In this document: positions 45,556 to 53,818 of the stretch, piece by piece
How the letters are laid out: each line of letters begins with the position of its first letter
How positions within the stretch are numbered: the stretch's first letter is position 1
Source: DATNBU01 sp964476185
Lineage (GTDB): Bacteria > Desulfobacterota > Binatia > UBA1149 > CAITLU01
Direction of reading: 5' to 3'
NCBI GenBank assembly: GCA_964476185.1
Contig: CAYYZO010000012.1
Coordinates: 1 to 64,000, forward strand
DNA length: 64,000 nt
The notes under the pieces: generated by a model
What the model saw: only the letters and a program-made list of their open reading frames with translations
What the model was told of the DNA's origin: nothing
Database searches by the model: none
Position numbers and translations under genes: made by a program

Positions 45556-47463
45556 ATGAAGCTCGAGGTCGAACTCAATCCGCTGCTGCGCTCGCTGCGC
45601 TGGGCGACGCTCCGGGAGCTGTACGGGGACATGACCCCGTACCTGCGCGCCGTGCGGCGCGAGCTCTGGCTCGCGCTGGCGTGCAGCCTCGGCACGGTCC
45701 TGATGGTCGTCGCGCGACCGTGGCCGATCAAGATGGTGTTCGACTTCGCGCTCGCCTCGGACGACCGCATCCGCTGGGCCTTCCCGTACTCGATGCTGAA
45801 GGGCTACGGCGCTTCCGGCATCGCCGGGATCGCCTGCGCGCTGCTGCTCGGCATCAGCCTTCTCTGGGGGCTGTTCAGCTACCTGCAGCGGTTCCTGATC
45901 GCCTCGGCGGGGCACGAGATCTCGTTCCTGCTCCGCCGCCGCCTGTTCCTGCACCTGCAGCGCCTGGCGCTCACGTTCCACCGCCGGCAGCGCATCGGCG
46001 ACCTCGTCCTGCGCACCACGGCCGACACGACGATGATGCGCGAGATGCTCGTCGATGCCGTCGTCATCGCCGCCACGTCGTCGCTGACGATCGCCGCGAT
46101 GATCTCCGTGATGGCCTACGTCGACTGGCAGCTGACCCTGATCAGCCTTTCGGTGCTTCCGCTGCTGTCGCTGTCGATGCTGCGCCTGTCCGGCGAGCTG
46201 CGCACGGCGGTGCGCAAGCAGCGCAGCCGCGAAGGCCGCATCGCCTCCCATATCGGCGAGACGCTCGGCGCGATCGCCGTCGTGCAGGCGCACGGGCGCG
46301 AGGCCGCCGAGGCCGCCCGCTTCGGCGAGGCGAACAAGCGATCGCTGCGCCAGGGCCTGCGCACGGTGAAACTCGAGGCGACGCTCGAGCGCACCTCGGA
46401 GATCATGATCGCGATCGGCACGGGGCTCGTGCTCTGGTTCGGGACCGCGCGCGTCCGTTCGGGAGTGCTCACGCCGGGCGACCTGCTCGTGTTCACGTCC
46501 TACCTGGCCTCGATGTACAAGCCGCTGCGCAAGATCTCGCAGGTCGCGAGCCGGGTGTCGAAGGCGCGCGTCTGCGCCGAGCGCGTGTTCTCGCTGCTGG
46601 CCGTGGACGAGCGCGTCCACGTCTCGAAGAACGCCGTCGCCGCCCCGCGCTTCGAGGGCCGCGTCAGCTTCCGGGACATCTGCTTCTCGTACCGGCCCGG
46701 GACCCCGGCGCTCGACAACGTCAGCGTCGCGATCAAGCCCGGGCAGACGCTCGCGATCGTCGGCCCGAACGGAGCCGGCAAGTCCACGCTCTGCTCGATG
46801 CTGCCGCGCCTGTTCGACCCGTCGTCGGGCTCGATCACGATCGACGGCGAGAAGATCACGTCGTGGACGCTCGAGTCGCTGCGCGACCAGGTCGGCATGG
46901 TGCTGCAGCAGCCGATCCTGTTCGCGACGACGATCCGCGAGAACATCGCCTACGGGAAGCCCGAGGCGAGCGACGAGGAGATCGTCGCGGCCGCCCGCGC
47001 CGCGGACGCGCACGACTTCATCCTGCGGCTCGAGAACGGGTACGACACGGAAGTCGGCGAGCGCGGCGACACCCTCTCGGGAGGACAGAAGCAGAAGATC
47101 GCGATCGCGCGCGCGATGGTGAAGAACCCGCCGATCCTGATCCTCGACGAGCCGACCGCGCACCTCGACGCGACTTCGGCGGCGCACCTGAACCGCACGC
47201 TCGCGAAAGTCAGCGCCGGCAAGACGACGCTGCGGGTCGCGCACCGGCTCGCCGAGGTCCGCAAGGCCAGGCGCATCCTCGTGCTCGACCACGGCCGCGT
47301 GCTGCAGTTCGGCACGCACGCCGAACTGATCGCCCAGCCGGGCTGGTACCGCGACACCTGGATCCTGCAGGAGGGGCAGCTGCCGGAGGCGAAGCCCCGG
47401 GCGACCTCCGCGACGCCTTCCCTGGCGCTGCGGCTCGCCTCCACCACGGGAACGGCCTCGTGA
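45556..47463 (+). CDS. ABC exporter (fused membrane and ATPase domains)
   Basis: A 635-residue MsbA-type half-exporter. Six membrane helices cover about 35-330, with coupling-helix sequence around GRIASHIGETLGAIAVVQAHGREA. The ATPase domain (about 365-590) has Walker A GPNGAGKST, Q-loop LQQPILFATTIRENIAYG, signature LSGGQKQKIAIARAM, Walker B PILILDEPTAHLDA and a switch His in VAHRLAEV. A homodimer should export a lipid-linked or peptide-like product across the inner membrane. It heads an overlapping operon of glycosyltransferases, so a lipid-linked glycan is the most likely cargo. Confidence 0.88.
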   Translation: MKLEVELNPLLRSLRWATLRELYGDMTPYLRAVRRELWLALACSLGTVLMVVARPWPIKMVFDFALASDDRIRWAFPYSMLKGYGASGIAGIACALLLGISLLWGLFSYLQRFLIASAGHEISFLLRRRLFLHLQRLALTFHRRQRIGDLVLRTTADTTMMREMLVDAVVIAATSSLTIAAMISVMAYVDWQLTLISLSVLPLLSLSMLRLSGELRTAVRKQRSREGRIASHIGETLGAIAVVQAHGREAAEAARFGEANKRSLRQGLRTVKLEATLERTSEIMIAIGTGLVLWFGTARVRSGVLTPGDLLVFTSYLASMYKPLRKISQVASRVSKARVCAERVFSLLAVDERVHVSKNAVAAPRFEGRVSFRDICFSYRPGTPALDNVSVAIKPGQTLAIVGPNGAGKSTLCSMLPRLFDPSSGSITIDGEKITSWTLESLRDQVGMVLQQPILFATTIRENIAYGKPEASDEEIVAAARAADAHDFILRLENGYDTEVGERGDTLSGGQKQKIAIARAMVKNPPILILDEPTAHLDATSAAHLNRTLAKVSAGKTTLRVAHRLAEVRKARRILVLDHGRVLQFGTHAELIAQPGWYRDTWILQEGQLPEAKPRATSATPSLALRLASTTGTAS

Positions 47464-47948
47464 TCGTGCGCGGCAACGTCTTCGCGACCGTCGCGGCGCT
47501 GCTCGCGTCCGCGACGCTGCTCGGGATCGGCATGATGTCGTTCACGCAGAGCACGGCCGCGGTCAAGCCCGTGGTGCTTCCGTTCGACACGTTCTGGTGC
47601 GCGAAGGACGACGACTGCAAGATCGTCGAGCGCATCGGCTGCTGCCCGTGCTCGGAGGGCGGCGCCCAGGGCGCCGTCACGAAATGGCACACCGACGAGC
47701 TGCGCCTGTTCCTGAAGAAGGCTTGCCGGCCGCGGCCGGTCTGCATCCAGCTCGACCTTTGCCGGAACGACATGAAGGCGGTCTGCGAGGAGCACACGTG
47801 CCGGATCGTGCCGGACCCCGCGCGCCGCAAGGCCGGTCGATCGGCCCCGAAAGGCGCGGCCCTCGCGACCACGGACGAACCGGGAATGCCGATCGAGCCG
47901 CCGCCGGGCGCGACTCCCGACGCCGGCGCAACGGACCAGAACCGATGA
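47460..47948 (+). CDS. Cys-rich membrane-anchored protein of the glycan operon
   Basis: A 162-residue protein of unknown function. GTG 47460 overlaps the exporter stop (GTGA). Residues about 8-28 form a membrane anchor or signal, and residues 45-115 hold about ten cysteines (FWCAKDDDCKIVERIGCCPCSEGG, KACRPRPVCIQLDLC, EEHTCRIV), suggesting several disulfides in the periplasm. The tail is Pro/Ala-rich. Its place between an exporter and a glycosyltransferase, with 4-bp overlaps on both sides, argues for a role in the same pathway. Confidence 0.7.
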   Translation: MIVRGNVFATVAALLASATLLGIGMMSFTQSTAAVKPVVLPFDTFWCAKDDDCKIVERIGCCPCSEGGAQGAVTKWHTDELRLFLKKACRPRPVCIQLDLCRNDMKAVCEEHTCRIVPDPARRKAGRSAPKGAALATTDEPGMPIEPPPGATPDAGATDQNR

Positions 47949-49225
47949 CGCACGAGATCGGCTACGTCGCGAAGGTGTTCCCGCGAACGTCGGAGACGTT
48001 CGTCATCAACGAGCTGCGCGCGCTCGAGGAGCTCGGCGAATCCCCGGTCGTCTTCTCGCTCCACCGCAACCCGGCGAACGTCACGCACGCGATCCTCGGC
48101 GAGCTCCGCGCGCCCGTCGAGATCGTCGAGGACGTCGAGGTCGAGGACCGCGAGGTCAAGCGCGCCGCCGCGCGGCTCGCCGACGAGCTCGGCGTCGCCG
48201 AGGAGGAACGCGGCCGCGTGCTGCCGCGGAAATACGTGCGGCTGGCGGTCGCGCTGGCCGCCCGCGCGTCGCACCACGGGGTGCGCCACCTGCACGCGCA
48301 CTTCGCGTCGCGCGCCGGGCACGTCTCGGCGCTCGCGTCGACGCTGCTCGGCACCGGCTACAGCCTGACCGCGCACGCCAAGGACATCTACCACCGCGAC
48401 GTGGACCGCGAGCTGCTCGCCTGGAAGCTCCGCCGGGCGAGCTTCGTCGTCACCGTGACGGACTACAACCACCGGCACCTCGTCGAGCTGCTCGGCGACG
48501 GCGACCCCGCGGCGTCGCGCGTCGTCCGGCTCTACAACGGCGTCGACCTCGCCCGCTTCGCACCGCAGGCGTCGCCCGGCGGCGGCGTCCCGCGCGTCGT
48601 CGCGATCGGAAGGCTCGTCGAGAAAAAGGGCTTCGGCGTGCTGGTCGACGCGTGCGCCGAGTTGAAGCGCCGCGGCGTCGGGCTGCGCTGCGAGATCCTC
48701 GGCGGCGGCGACCTCGAGCAGGACCTGCGCGCACGCGTCGCCGGGCTCGGCCTCGACGACATCGTCGAGCTCGCCGGATCGCTGACGACCGAGGCCGTGG
48801 CCGAGCGCCTGCGCGGCGCCGCCGTCGTGGCGCTGCCGTGCATCGTCGGTTCCGACGGGAACGTCGACGCGCTGCCGACGGCGCTGCTCGAAGGCATGGC
48901 TTCGAGCCTGCCGCTCGTGTCCACCCGGCTGTCGGGGATCCCGGAGATCGTCGTCGACGGCGACAACGGCCTGCTCGTCGAGCCGGGCGACGCGCGCGCG
49001 CTGGCCGACGCGATCGGCGCGCTGCTGCAGGATCCCGTGCGCGCGGCGGCGATGGGCGCCGCCGGCCGGCGGCGCGCCGAGGAGCTGTTCGACCTGCGGC
49101 GCAACGTCGCGGCGCTCGCGTCGAGGTTCCGCGGCGCCGTCGAGCGCGGCCGGGCCGGGAGCGACGGAGGCTCGCGCGAAGGCGCGACGACCGCGCGGCG
49201 CGCATCGGAGAAGATTCGCGCGTGA
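47945..49225 (+). CDS. Glycosyltransferase family 4
   Basis: A 426-residue GT-B glycosyltransferase. The N-terminal domain starts YVAKVFPRTSETFVINELRALE, a pattern of exopolysaccharide GT4 enzymes. The C-terminal domain has VVAIGRLVEKKGFGVLVDACAEL and the retaining-enzyme acidic motif PTALLEGMASSLPLVSTRLSGIPEIVVDGDNGLLV (E-x7-E region). The start overlaps the previous stop by 4 bp (ATGA), and its own stop overlaps the next GTG. It is predicted to add a sugar from a nucleotide donor on the cytoplasmic face. Confidence 0.87.
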   Translation: MTHEIGYVAKVFPRTSETFVINELRALEELGESPVVFSLHRNPANVTHAILGELRAPVEIVEDVEVEDREVKRAAARLADELGVAEEERGRVLPRKYVRLAVALAARASHHGVRHLHAHFASRAGHVSALASTLLGTGYSLTAHAKDIYHRDVDRELLAWKLRRASFVVTVTDYNHRHLVELLGDGDPAASRVVRLYNGVDLARFAPQASPGGGVPRVVAIGRLVEKKGFGVLVDACAELKRRGVGLRCEILGGGDLEQDLRARVAGLGLDDIVELAGSLTTEAVAERLRGAAVVALPCIVGSDGNVDALPTALLEGMASSLPLVSTRLSGIPEIVVDGDNGLLVEPGDARALADAIGALLQDPVRAAAMGAAGRRRAEELFDLRRNVAALASRFRGAVERGRAGSDGGSREGATTARRASEKIRA

Positions 49226-50460
49226 AAGAGCCGCTGCACATCGCCTACGTCTGCTGCGACCGCGGCGTCCCGGTCGGCGGGCACAAGGGCGCCTCGCTGC
49301 ACGTGGCCGAGCTCGTGCGCGCGCTCGGCGCGGGCGGCGCCGAGGTCCAGGTGCTGGCCGCGCGCACGGCCGACGGCTGCGGCGACGAGCTGCACGGCGC
49401 GACCGTCCTCGACGTCGGCGGCTCGCGCGCCGCGCGGCGCACCCGCGAGGCACTGCTGAAGGGCCCGGCCGCCGCGGCGTCGCCGGCCGCGGCCGCGGAA
49501 GCCGCCGCCGTGCTGCTGAACCAGGAGTTCGCGCGTGCGCTCGAGCGACTGCACCGCCATTGGCGCATCGACGCGGTCTACGAGCGCTACTCGCTCTGGG
49601 GGTTCGCGGCTTCCGGCTTCGCCCGCGCGAACGGGATCCCGCACCTGCTCGAAGTCAACGCGCCGCTGCCGGACGAGCAGAAGCGCTACCGCGAACTCGA
49701 GAACGAGGCGCTCGCGCGTTCGCTCGAGGCCCACGCGTTCGCCAGCGCCGGCCGCGTGCTCGTCCCGTCCGCGGCGCTCGTTCCCTACGCCGTGTCGCGC
49801 GGCGCGACCCGGCGCGCCGTCCAGGTCGTGCCGAACGCCGCCGATCCGGCCCGATTCCGGCCGGCGCGCCGGCGGCGCGACGCGACGGACACGTTCACGA
49901 TCGGGTTCGTCGGCAGCCTGAAGCCCTGGCACGGCCTCGACGAGCTGGCGAAGGCGTTTCGCCGGCTGCACCGCGGCTGGCGCGGCTACCGCCTGCTCGT
50001 CGTCGGCGACGGACCGCTGCGCGCGGAGATGGAAGAGCAGCTGCGCGGCTGGAAGCTCGGCGACGCCGTCACGTTCACCGGGGCGGCGGATCACGACCAG
50101 GTGCCGGAATGGATCGCGAGGATGGACGCGGCGCTCGCGCCGTATCCGGCCGACGCCCCGACGTACTTCTCCCCGATCAAGATCTTCGAGTACATGGCCG
50201 CGGGCGTGCCGATCGTCGCAAGCCGCGTCGGCCAGATCTCCGAAGTGCTGAAGCACCGCCGCAGCGCGCTGCTGCACGCGCCGGGCGCCGTCGCCGAGAT
50301 CGCCGCCTGCGTCGACGAGCTGCGGCGCCGCCCGGCGCTGTCGGCGAAGCTCGCGAAGCAGGCGCGCGCCGAACTCGTGCGCGGCTACACCTGGAAGAAG
50401 AACGCGGCGCGCGTCGTCGCGCAGATCCGCGCCGTCCAGCGCGAGGCGGCCCGCCGGTAA
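49222..50460 (+). CDS. Glycosyltransferase family 4
   Basis: A 412-residue GT-B enzyme starting at GTG 49222 inside the previous stop. It is a paralogue of the 55716-56969 gene: both begin with IAYVC.DRGV, share IPHLLEVNAPL...K.YREL and continue with IGF.GSLKPWHGLD and VGDGPLRAEME. The acceptor-side region YFSPIKIFEYMAAGVPIVAS corresponds to the GT4 donor-site motif. It probably forms one step of the glycan made by this operon. Confidence 0.87.
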   Translation: MKEPLHIAYVCCDRGVPVGGHKGASLHVAELVRALGAGGAEVQVLAARTADGCGDELHGATVLDVGGSRAARRTREALLKGPAAAASPAAAAEAAAVLLNQEFARALERLHRHWRIDAVYERYSLWGFAASGFARANGIPHLLEVNAPLPDEQKRYRELENEALARSLEAHAFASAGRVLVPSAALVPYAVSRGATRRAVQVVPNAADPARFRPARRRRDATDTFTIGFVGSLKPWHGLDELAKAFRRLHRGWRGYRLLVVGDGPLRAEMEEQLRGWKLGDAVTFTGAADHDQVPEWIARMDAALAPYPADAPTYFSPIKIFEYMAAGVPIVASRVGQISEVLKHRRSALLHAPGAVAEIAACVDELRRRPALSAKLAKQARAELVRGYTWKKNAARVVAQIRAVQREAARR

Positions 50461-50478
50461 CGCGCCGATGACGCACCA

Positions 50479-51663
50479 ATGACGATAGACCCGCGCACCG
50501 TCCAGGTCCTCCTCGACCCGTCGCAGGCCGCCCGCCTGCTCGCGTCTCTTCCCGGCGAGGACCCGCGCCGCGGCGTCGAGATCGAGTCGGTCTGGGCGAA
50601 GCCCGGGCGGCACTTCAACGTGTGCTACCGCGTGGACGACGCCGACGGCGGCCACCTCGCGTCGCTCTGCGCCGTGAACGAGTCCGAAGCGGCGCGCGCG
50701 GCGCGGCGGCTCGGACGAGCCGGCGGCGCGCTCGCGCTACCGCGCGAGGACGTGCTCGCGCAGCGCTTCCCGTACGACTACCGCCTCGAGCACCTCGCCG
50801 CGTGCGTCCGCCCCGAGGCCGTGCGCGAGGCGATCCGCGACGATGCGATCGACGGCTGCGACGTCGCCGCCTATCGCGCCGGCATGCGCTGCCAGATCCG
50901 CTACACCGCGCGCGGCACCGCGCGCGCCTACGGGAAGATCGCGTTCGACCGCGAGCCCGGCCGGCGCCGGCGCGTGCACCGCGAGACCCGCGACGCCACC
51001 AACGGCGGGGAGTTGCGCCTGCCCCCGCCGGCCGGCGCCGTGGACGCGCTCGGCCTCGATCTCGTCGCCGCGGTCGACGGCAGGAGCCTCCACGATGCGC
51101 TGGCGGAGTCCGCCGACCCGCGCGTCGTCGAGTCCACCGCGCGGGCGCTCGCCGAACTGCACCGCACCGCGCCGGCGCCCGCCGACCGCGTGCACGCCGC
51201 CGCCGACGAGCTCGCGCTCGTGCGAAGCTGGGTCGAATGGATGTCGTACCTCGAGCCGTCGCTGGCCGCGCCGCTCGCGCGCGCGCTCGAGCGGCTTGCG
51301 GCCTCGCTGCCGGAATCGGCCCCGACCTCGTTCGCGCACCGTGACTTCCACGACAAGCAGGTGCTGCTCGGCGCGTCGCACCTGTGGCTGCTCGACACCG
51401 ACACCGCCTGCACCGGCGACCCCGAGCTCGACCTCGGCAACTTCCTCGCGCACCTGTTCCTGCGCGGCGTCCAGTGGAAGCGGGCCGCCGGGCACCAGGC
51501 CCTGGAAGCGGCCGCGATCGCCGGCTACGGCGCGGGCGGGCGTCCGCGCGCGACCGGCTGGTACCGGCGCGCGACCCTCACGCGACTGGCGTGCGTCTAC
51601 CAGCTCCGGCCGCGCTGGCGCAGCGTCGTGCCCGAGCTGCTCGAGGAGGCGCTGGTCCCGTGA
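50479..51663 (+). CDS. APH-fold phosphotransferase
   Basis: A 394-residue kinase-like protein of the aminoglycoside/choline phosphotransferase fold. The catalytic loop FAHRDFHDKQVLL (about 284-296) supplies the HxDxxxxN/Q-type residues, and the metal-binding WLLDTDTACTGDPELDLGNFLAHL plays the DFG-like role. The N-lobe is weakly conserved. Within a glycosyltransferase operon it more likely phosphorylates a sugar, polyol or lipid intermediate than an antibiotic. Its stop overlaps the next GTG by 4 bp. Confidence 0.82.
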   Translation: MTIDPRTVQVLLDPSQAARLLASLPGEDPRRGVEIESVWAKPGRHFNVCYRVDDADGGHLASLCAVNESEAARAARRLGRAGGALALPREDVLAQRFPYDYRLEHLAACVRPEAVREAIRDDAIDGCDVAAYRAGMRCQIRYTARGTARAYGKIAFDREPGRRRRVHRETRDATNGGELRLPPPAGAVDALGLDLVAAVDGRSLHDALAESADPRVVESTARALAELHRTAPAPADRVHAAADELALVRSWVEWMSYLEPSLAAPLARALERLAASLPESAPTSFAHRDFHDKQVLLGASHLWLLDTDTACTGDPELDLGNFLAHLFLRGVQWKRAAGHQALEAAAIAGYGAGGRPRATGWYRRATLTRLACVYQLRPRWRSVVPELLEEALVP

Positions 51664-52874
51664 AGCGCCGCATCCTCTTCTATTCGCACGACACGTTCGG
51701 CCTCGGCCACTTCCGCCGGAGCCTGACGCTCGCCTCGCACCTGTCCCGCCACGTCGACGACGTGGCCGTGCTGATGCTGACCGGGCTCGATTCCGCGGCC
51801 GCGTTCGAGCCGGCCGCCGGCGTCGACTTCGTGAAGTTGCCCGGGGTCTGGAAGTCCGGCCGCGAGGAATACCGCTCGCGCCACCTGAAGGTCAGCTTCG
51901 AGCGCGTGCGCCGGATCCGGCGCGAGCTCGTGCGCGGCGTCGTGCGCGCGTTCGACCCGCACCTGCTCGTCGTCGACAACGCCCCGCGCGGCGTCGGCGG
52001 CGAGCTGCTCTCCACCCTGCGCTACCTGCGCGAGCGCCGGCCCGACACGCGCATCGCCCTGACGATGCGCGACATCCTCGACCGCCCGGAGCACGTGGTC
52101 GAGCACTGGCAGAAGGTCGGGATGAACGAGGTGCTCGAGCGCTTCTACGACGAAGTCTGGATCGCCGGCGCGCGCGAGGTGTTCGACCTGCCGACGCTCT
52201 ACCGCTTCCCGGAGGAGATCCGCCGGCGCACGCGCTGGTGCGGCTACGTCGTCCGGTCGAGCAGCGCGGCCGACGTCGACCGCCTGCGGCGCGAGCTCCA
52301 GCTCGACGAGCGGCCGCGCGTGCTGGTCAGCTGCGGCGGCGGCGGCGACGGGTACGCGCTGATGGACGCGTGGGCGCAGGCCGCGGCCGGCCTGGCGCGC
52401 GACGGCGTCGACTCCATCGTGCTGCTCGGGCCCGACATGCCGCTCGCCGAGCGGCGCGAGCTGCGCTCGCGCCTGCTGCCGCTCGGGGACCGCGCCCTCG
52501 TGTTCGACTTCAGCCCGGACGTGCCCGCGCTGCTCGAGCTCTCGACGGTCAGCGTGAGCATGGCCGGCTACAACACGGTCTGCGAGGTCGTCTCGGCCGG
52601 CAAGCCCGCGCTCATCGTCCCGCGCGCCGCTCCGCGCGACGAGCAGTGGCTCCGCGCCAAGGCGCTGGGGGACCTCGGCATCGTCTCGATCCTGCACCCG
52701 GAATCGCTCAACGCGGCGACGCTGGAATCGCAGGTGCGCGAGCTGCTCGCGCGCGCCGAAACCGGATGGCGGCCGCTCCTGCCCGAAGGCGTGGACTTCG
52801 CCGGCGCCTCGCGCATCGCGCGGCGCGTCCGCAAGCATCTCGCCCTGCCGGCTCCCGAGACCGACCCGGCGTGA
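51660..52874 (+). CDS. MurG/GT28-like glycosyltransferase
   Basis: A 404-residue GT-B protein of the MurG/UDP-glycosyltransferase-like kind. It starts KRRILFYSHDTFGLGHFRRSLTLASHL, with the G.GH motif of GT28 proteins. The C-terminal half has VLVSCGGGGDGYALMD, FDFSPDVPALLELSTVSVSMAGYNTVCEVVSAGKPALIVPR (donor-binding) and a terminal helix. GTG 51660 overlaps the APH stop, and its own TGA overlaps the outer-membrane gene (TGATG). It differs in fold subgroup from the three GT4 enzymes, so it should add a different residue. Confidence 0.83.
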   Translation: MKRRILFYSHDTFGLGHFRRSLTLASHLSRHVDDVAVLMLTGLDSAAAFEPAAGVDFVKLPGVWKSGREEYRSRHLKVSFERVRRIRRELVRGVVRAFDPHLLVVDNAPRGVGGELLSTLRYLRERRPDTRIALTMRDILDRPEHVVEHWQKVGMNEVLERFYDEVWIAGAREVFDLPTLYRFPEEIRRRTRWCGYVVRSSSAADVDRLRRELQLDERPRVLVSCGGGGDGYALMDAWAQAAAGLARDGVDSIVLLGPDMPLAERRELRSRLLPLGDRALVFDFSPDVPALLELSTVSVSMAGYNTVCEVVSAGKPALIVPRAAPRDEQWLRAKALGDLGIVSILHPESLNAATLESQVRELLARAETGWRPLLPEGVDFAGASRIARRVRKHLALPAPETDPA

Positions 52875-53818
52875 TGCGATCCTCTCTTGCCGCCCGCACG
52901 GCCGCGCTGCTGCTCGCGGCATTCGCGACGTCCGCCGACGCGGCCGCGAAGGACGAGGACTTCGGCGTCGAGGGCTCGCTGTCGATCGAGCAGGGCTACA
53001 CCGACAACGTGCGCGGCGACAACGCGCGGCGCGACGGGGCCTGGTACACCGAGCTCGCCGCCGAGGGCGAGTGGCTGCGCGGGCGCGGCTGGCTCCCGCA
53101 CCGCATCGGCGGGTTCATGAGCGCGCGTCTCTACCCCGAGTACGACAACCGCGACTACGCCGTCTTCGGCCCCTGGTTCGGATGGGACTGGAAGCGCGTC
53201 TCGTTCATCGTCGACTACGACTACTCCCCCGACCGGCTTCGCGTGGACCCGGCGACGGAAGTCGACGCCTTCGCCGACGGGCACGACCTGACGGCGGAAC
53301 TGCGATCGAAGTTCGGGAAGAACAAGCGCTGGATGGCGATGACGCAGTTCCAGTTCGAGGCGGACTTCTACGACCCGACCTTCCGCGGGCGCTCGTTCTA
53401 CGAGGAAACGGTGGTCGTCGGGCTTCGCTGCCGCGCGACCGACCGGGTCACGCCGCGAGCCGAGTTCGCGTACTCGTGGCGCGACGCCATCAGTTCCAAC
53501 TTCGACCGCGAGGACGCCAAGCTGCTGGTCGGGTTCGACGTCAACCTCTTCGCCGGCCTGCGCGGGATCTTCCGGTTCGAGAAGACCTGGCGCAACTTCC
53601 TGGTCGGCTACGAGAGCGACGCCGAGGGCGTCCGCAACAACAACTTCGGCCGCGAGGACGACGCCTACGACGTCGAGACCGGCCTCGACGCGCCCGTGCC
53701 GTGGCTGGAGTCGACGACCGTGCAGCTGCGTTACCGCCACTACGACAACTCGTCCAGCCGCGAGACACGAAGCTACGACGTCAACGAGGGCACCCTGAGG
53801 ATCTCGTATGGCTTCTAG
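52874..53818 (+). CDS. Outer-membrane beta-barrel protein of the glycan operon
   Basis: A 314-residue exported protein: a signal peptide (about 1-24, ending DAAA), then repeated amphipathic strands (GSLSIEQGYTDNVRGD, VSFIVDYDYSPDRLRVD, RVTPRAEFAYSWRDAISSNFDRED, LRISYGF). It ends in an aromatic residue, as outer-membrane barrels do. It resembles the outer_membrane_beta-barrel proteins found in exopolysaccharide loci (GumB/WcaK-associated barrels). Its end overlaps the sulfatase start by 11 bp. It may be an outer-membrane conduit or anchor for the exported product. Confidence 0.72.
   Translation: MRSSLAARTAALLLAAFATSADAAAKDEDFGVEGSLSIEQGYTDNVRGDNARRDGAWYTELAAEGEWLRGRGWLPHRIGGFMSARLYPEYDNRDYAVFGPWFGWDWKRVSFIVDYDYSPDRLRVDPATEVDAFADGHDLTAELRSKFGKNKRWMAMTQFQFEADFYDPTFRGRSFYEETVVVGLRCRATDRVTPRAEFAYSWRDAISSNFDREDAKLLVGFDVNLFAGLRGIFRFEKTWRNFLVGYESDAEGVRNNNFGREDDAYDVETGLDAPVPWLESTTVQLRYRHYDNSSSRETRSYDVNEGTLRISYGF

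Noticed and set aside
50479..51663. APH-fold gene as an aminoglycoside resistance gene
   Set aside because: Only the general kinase fold is visible. The gene is embedded in a glycosyltransferase operon, so a sugar or lipid kinase is more likely.
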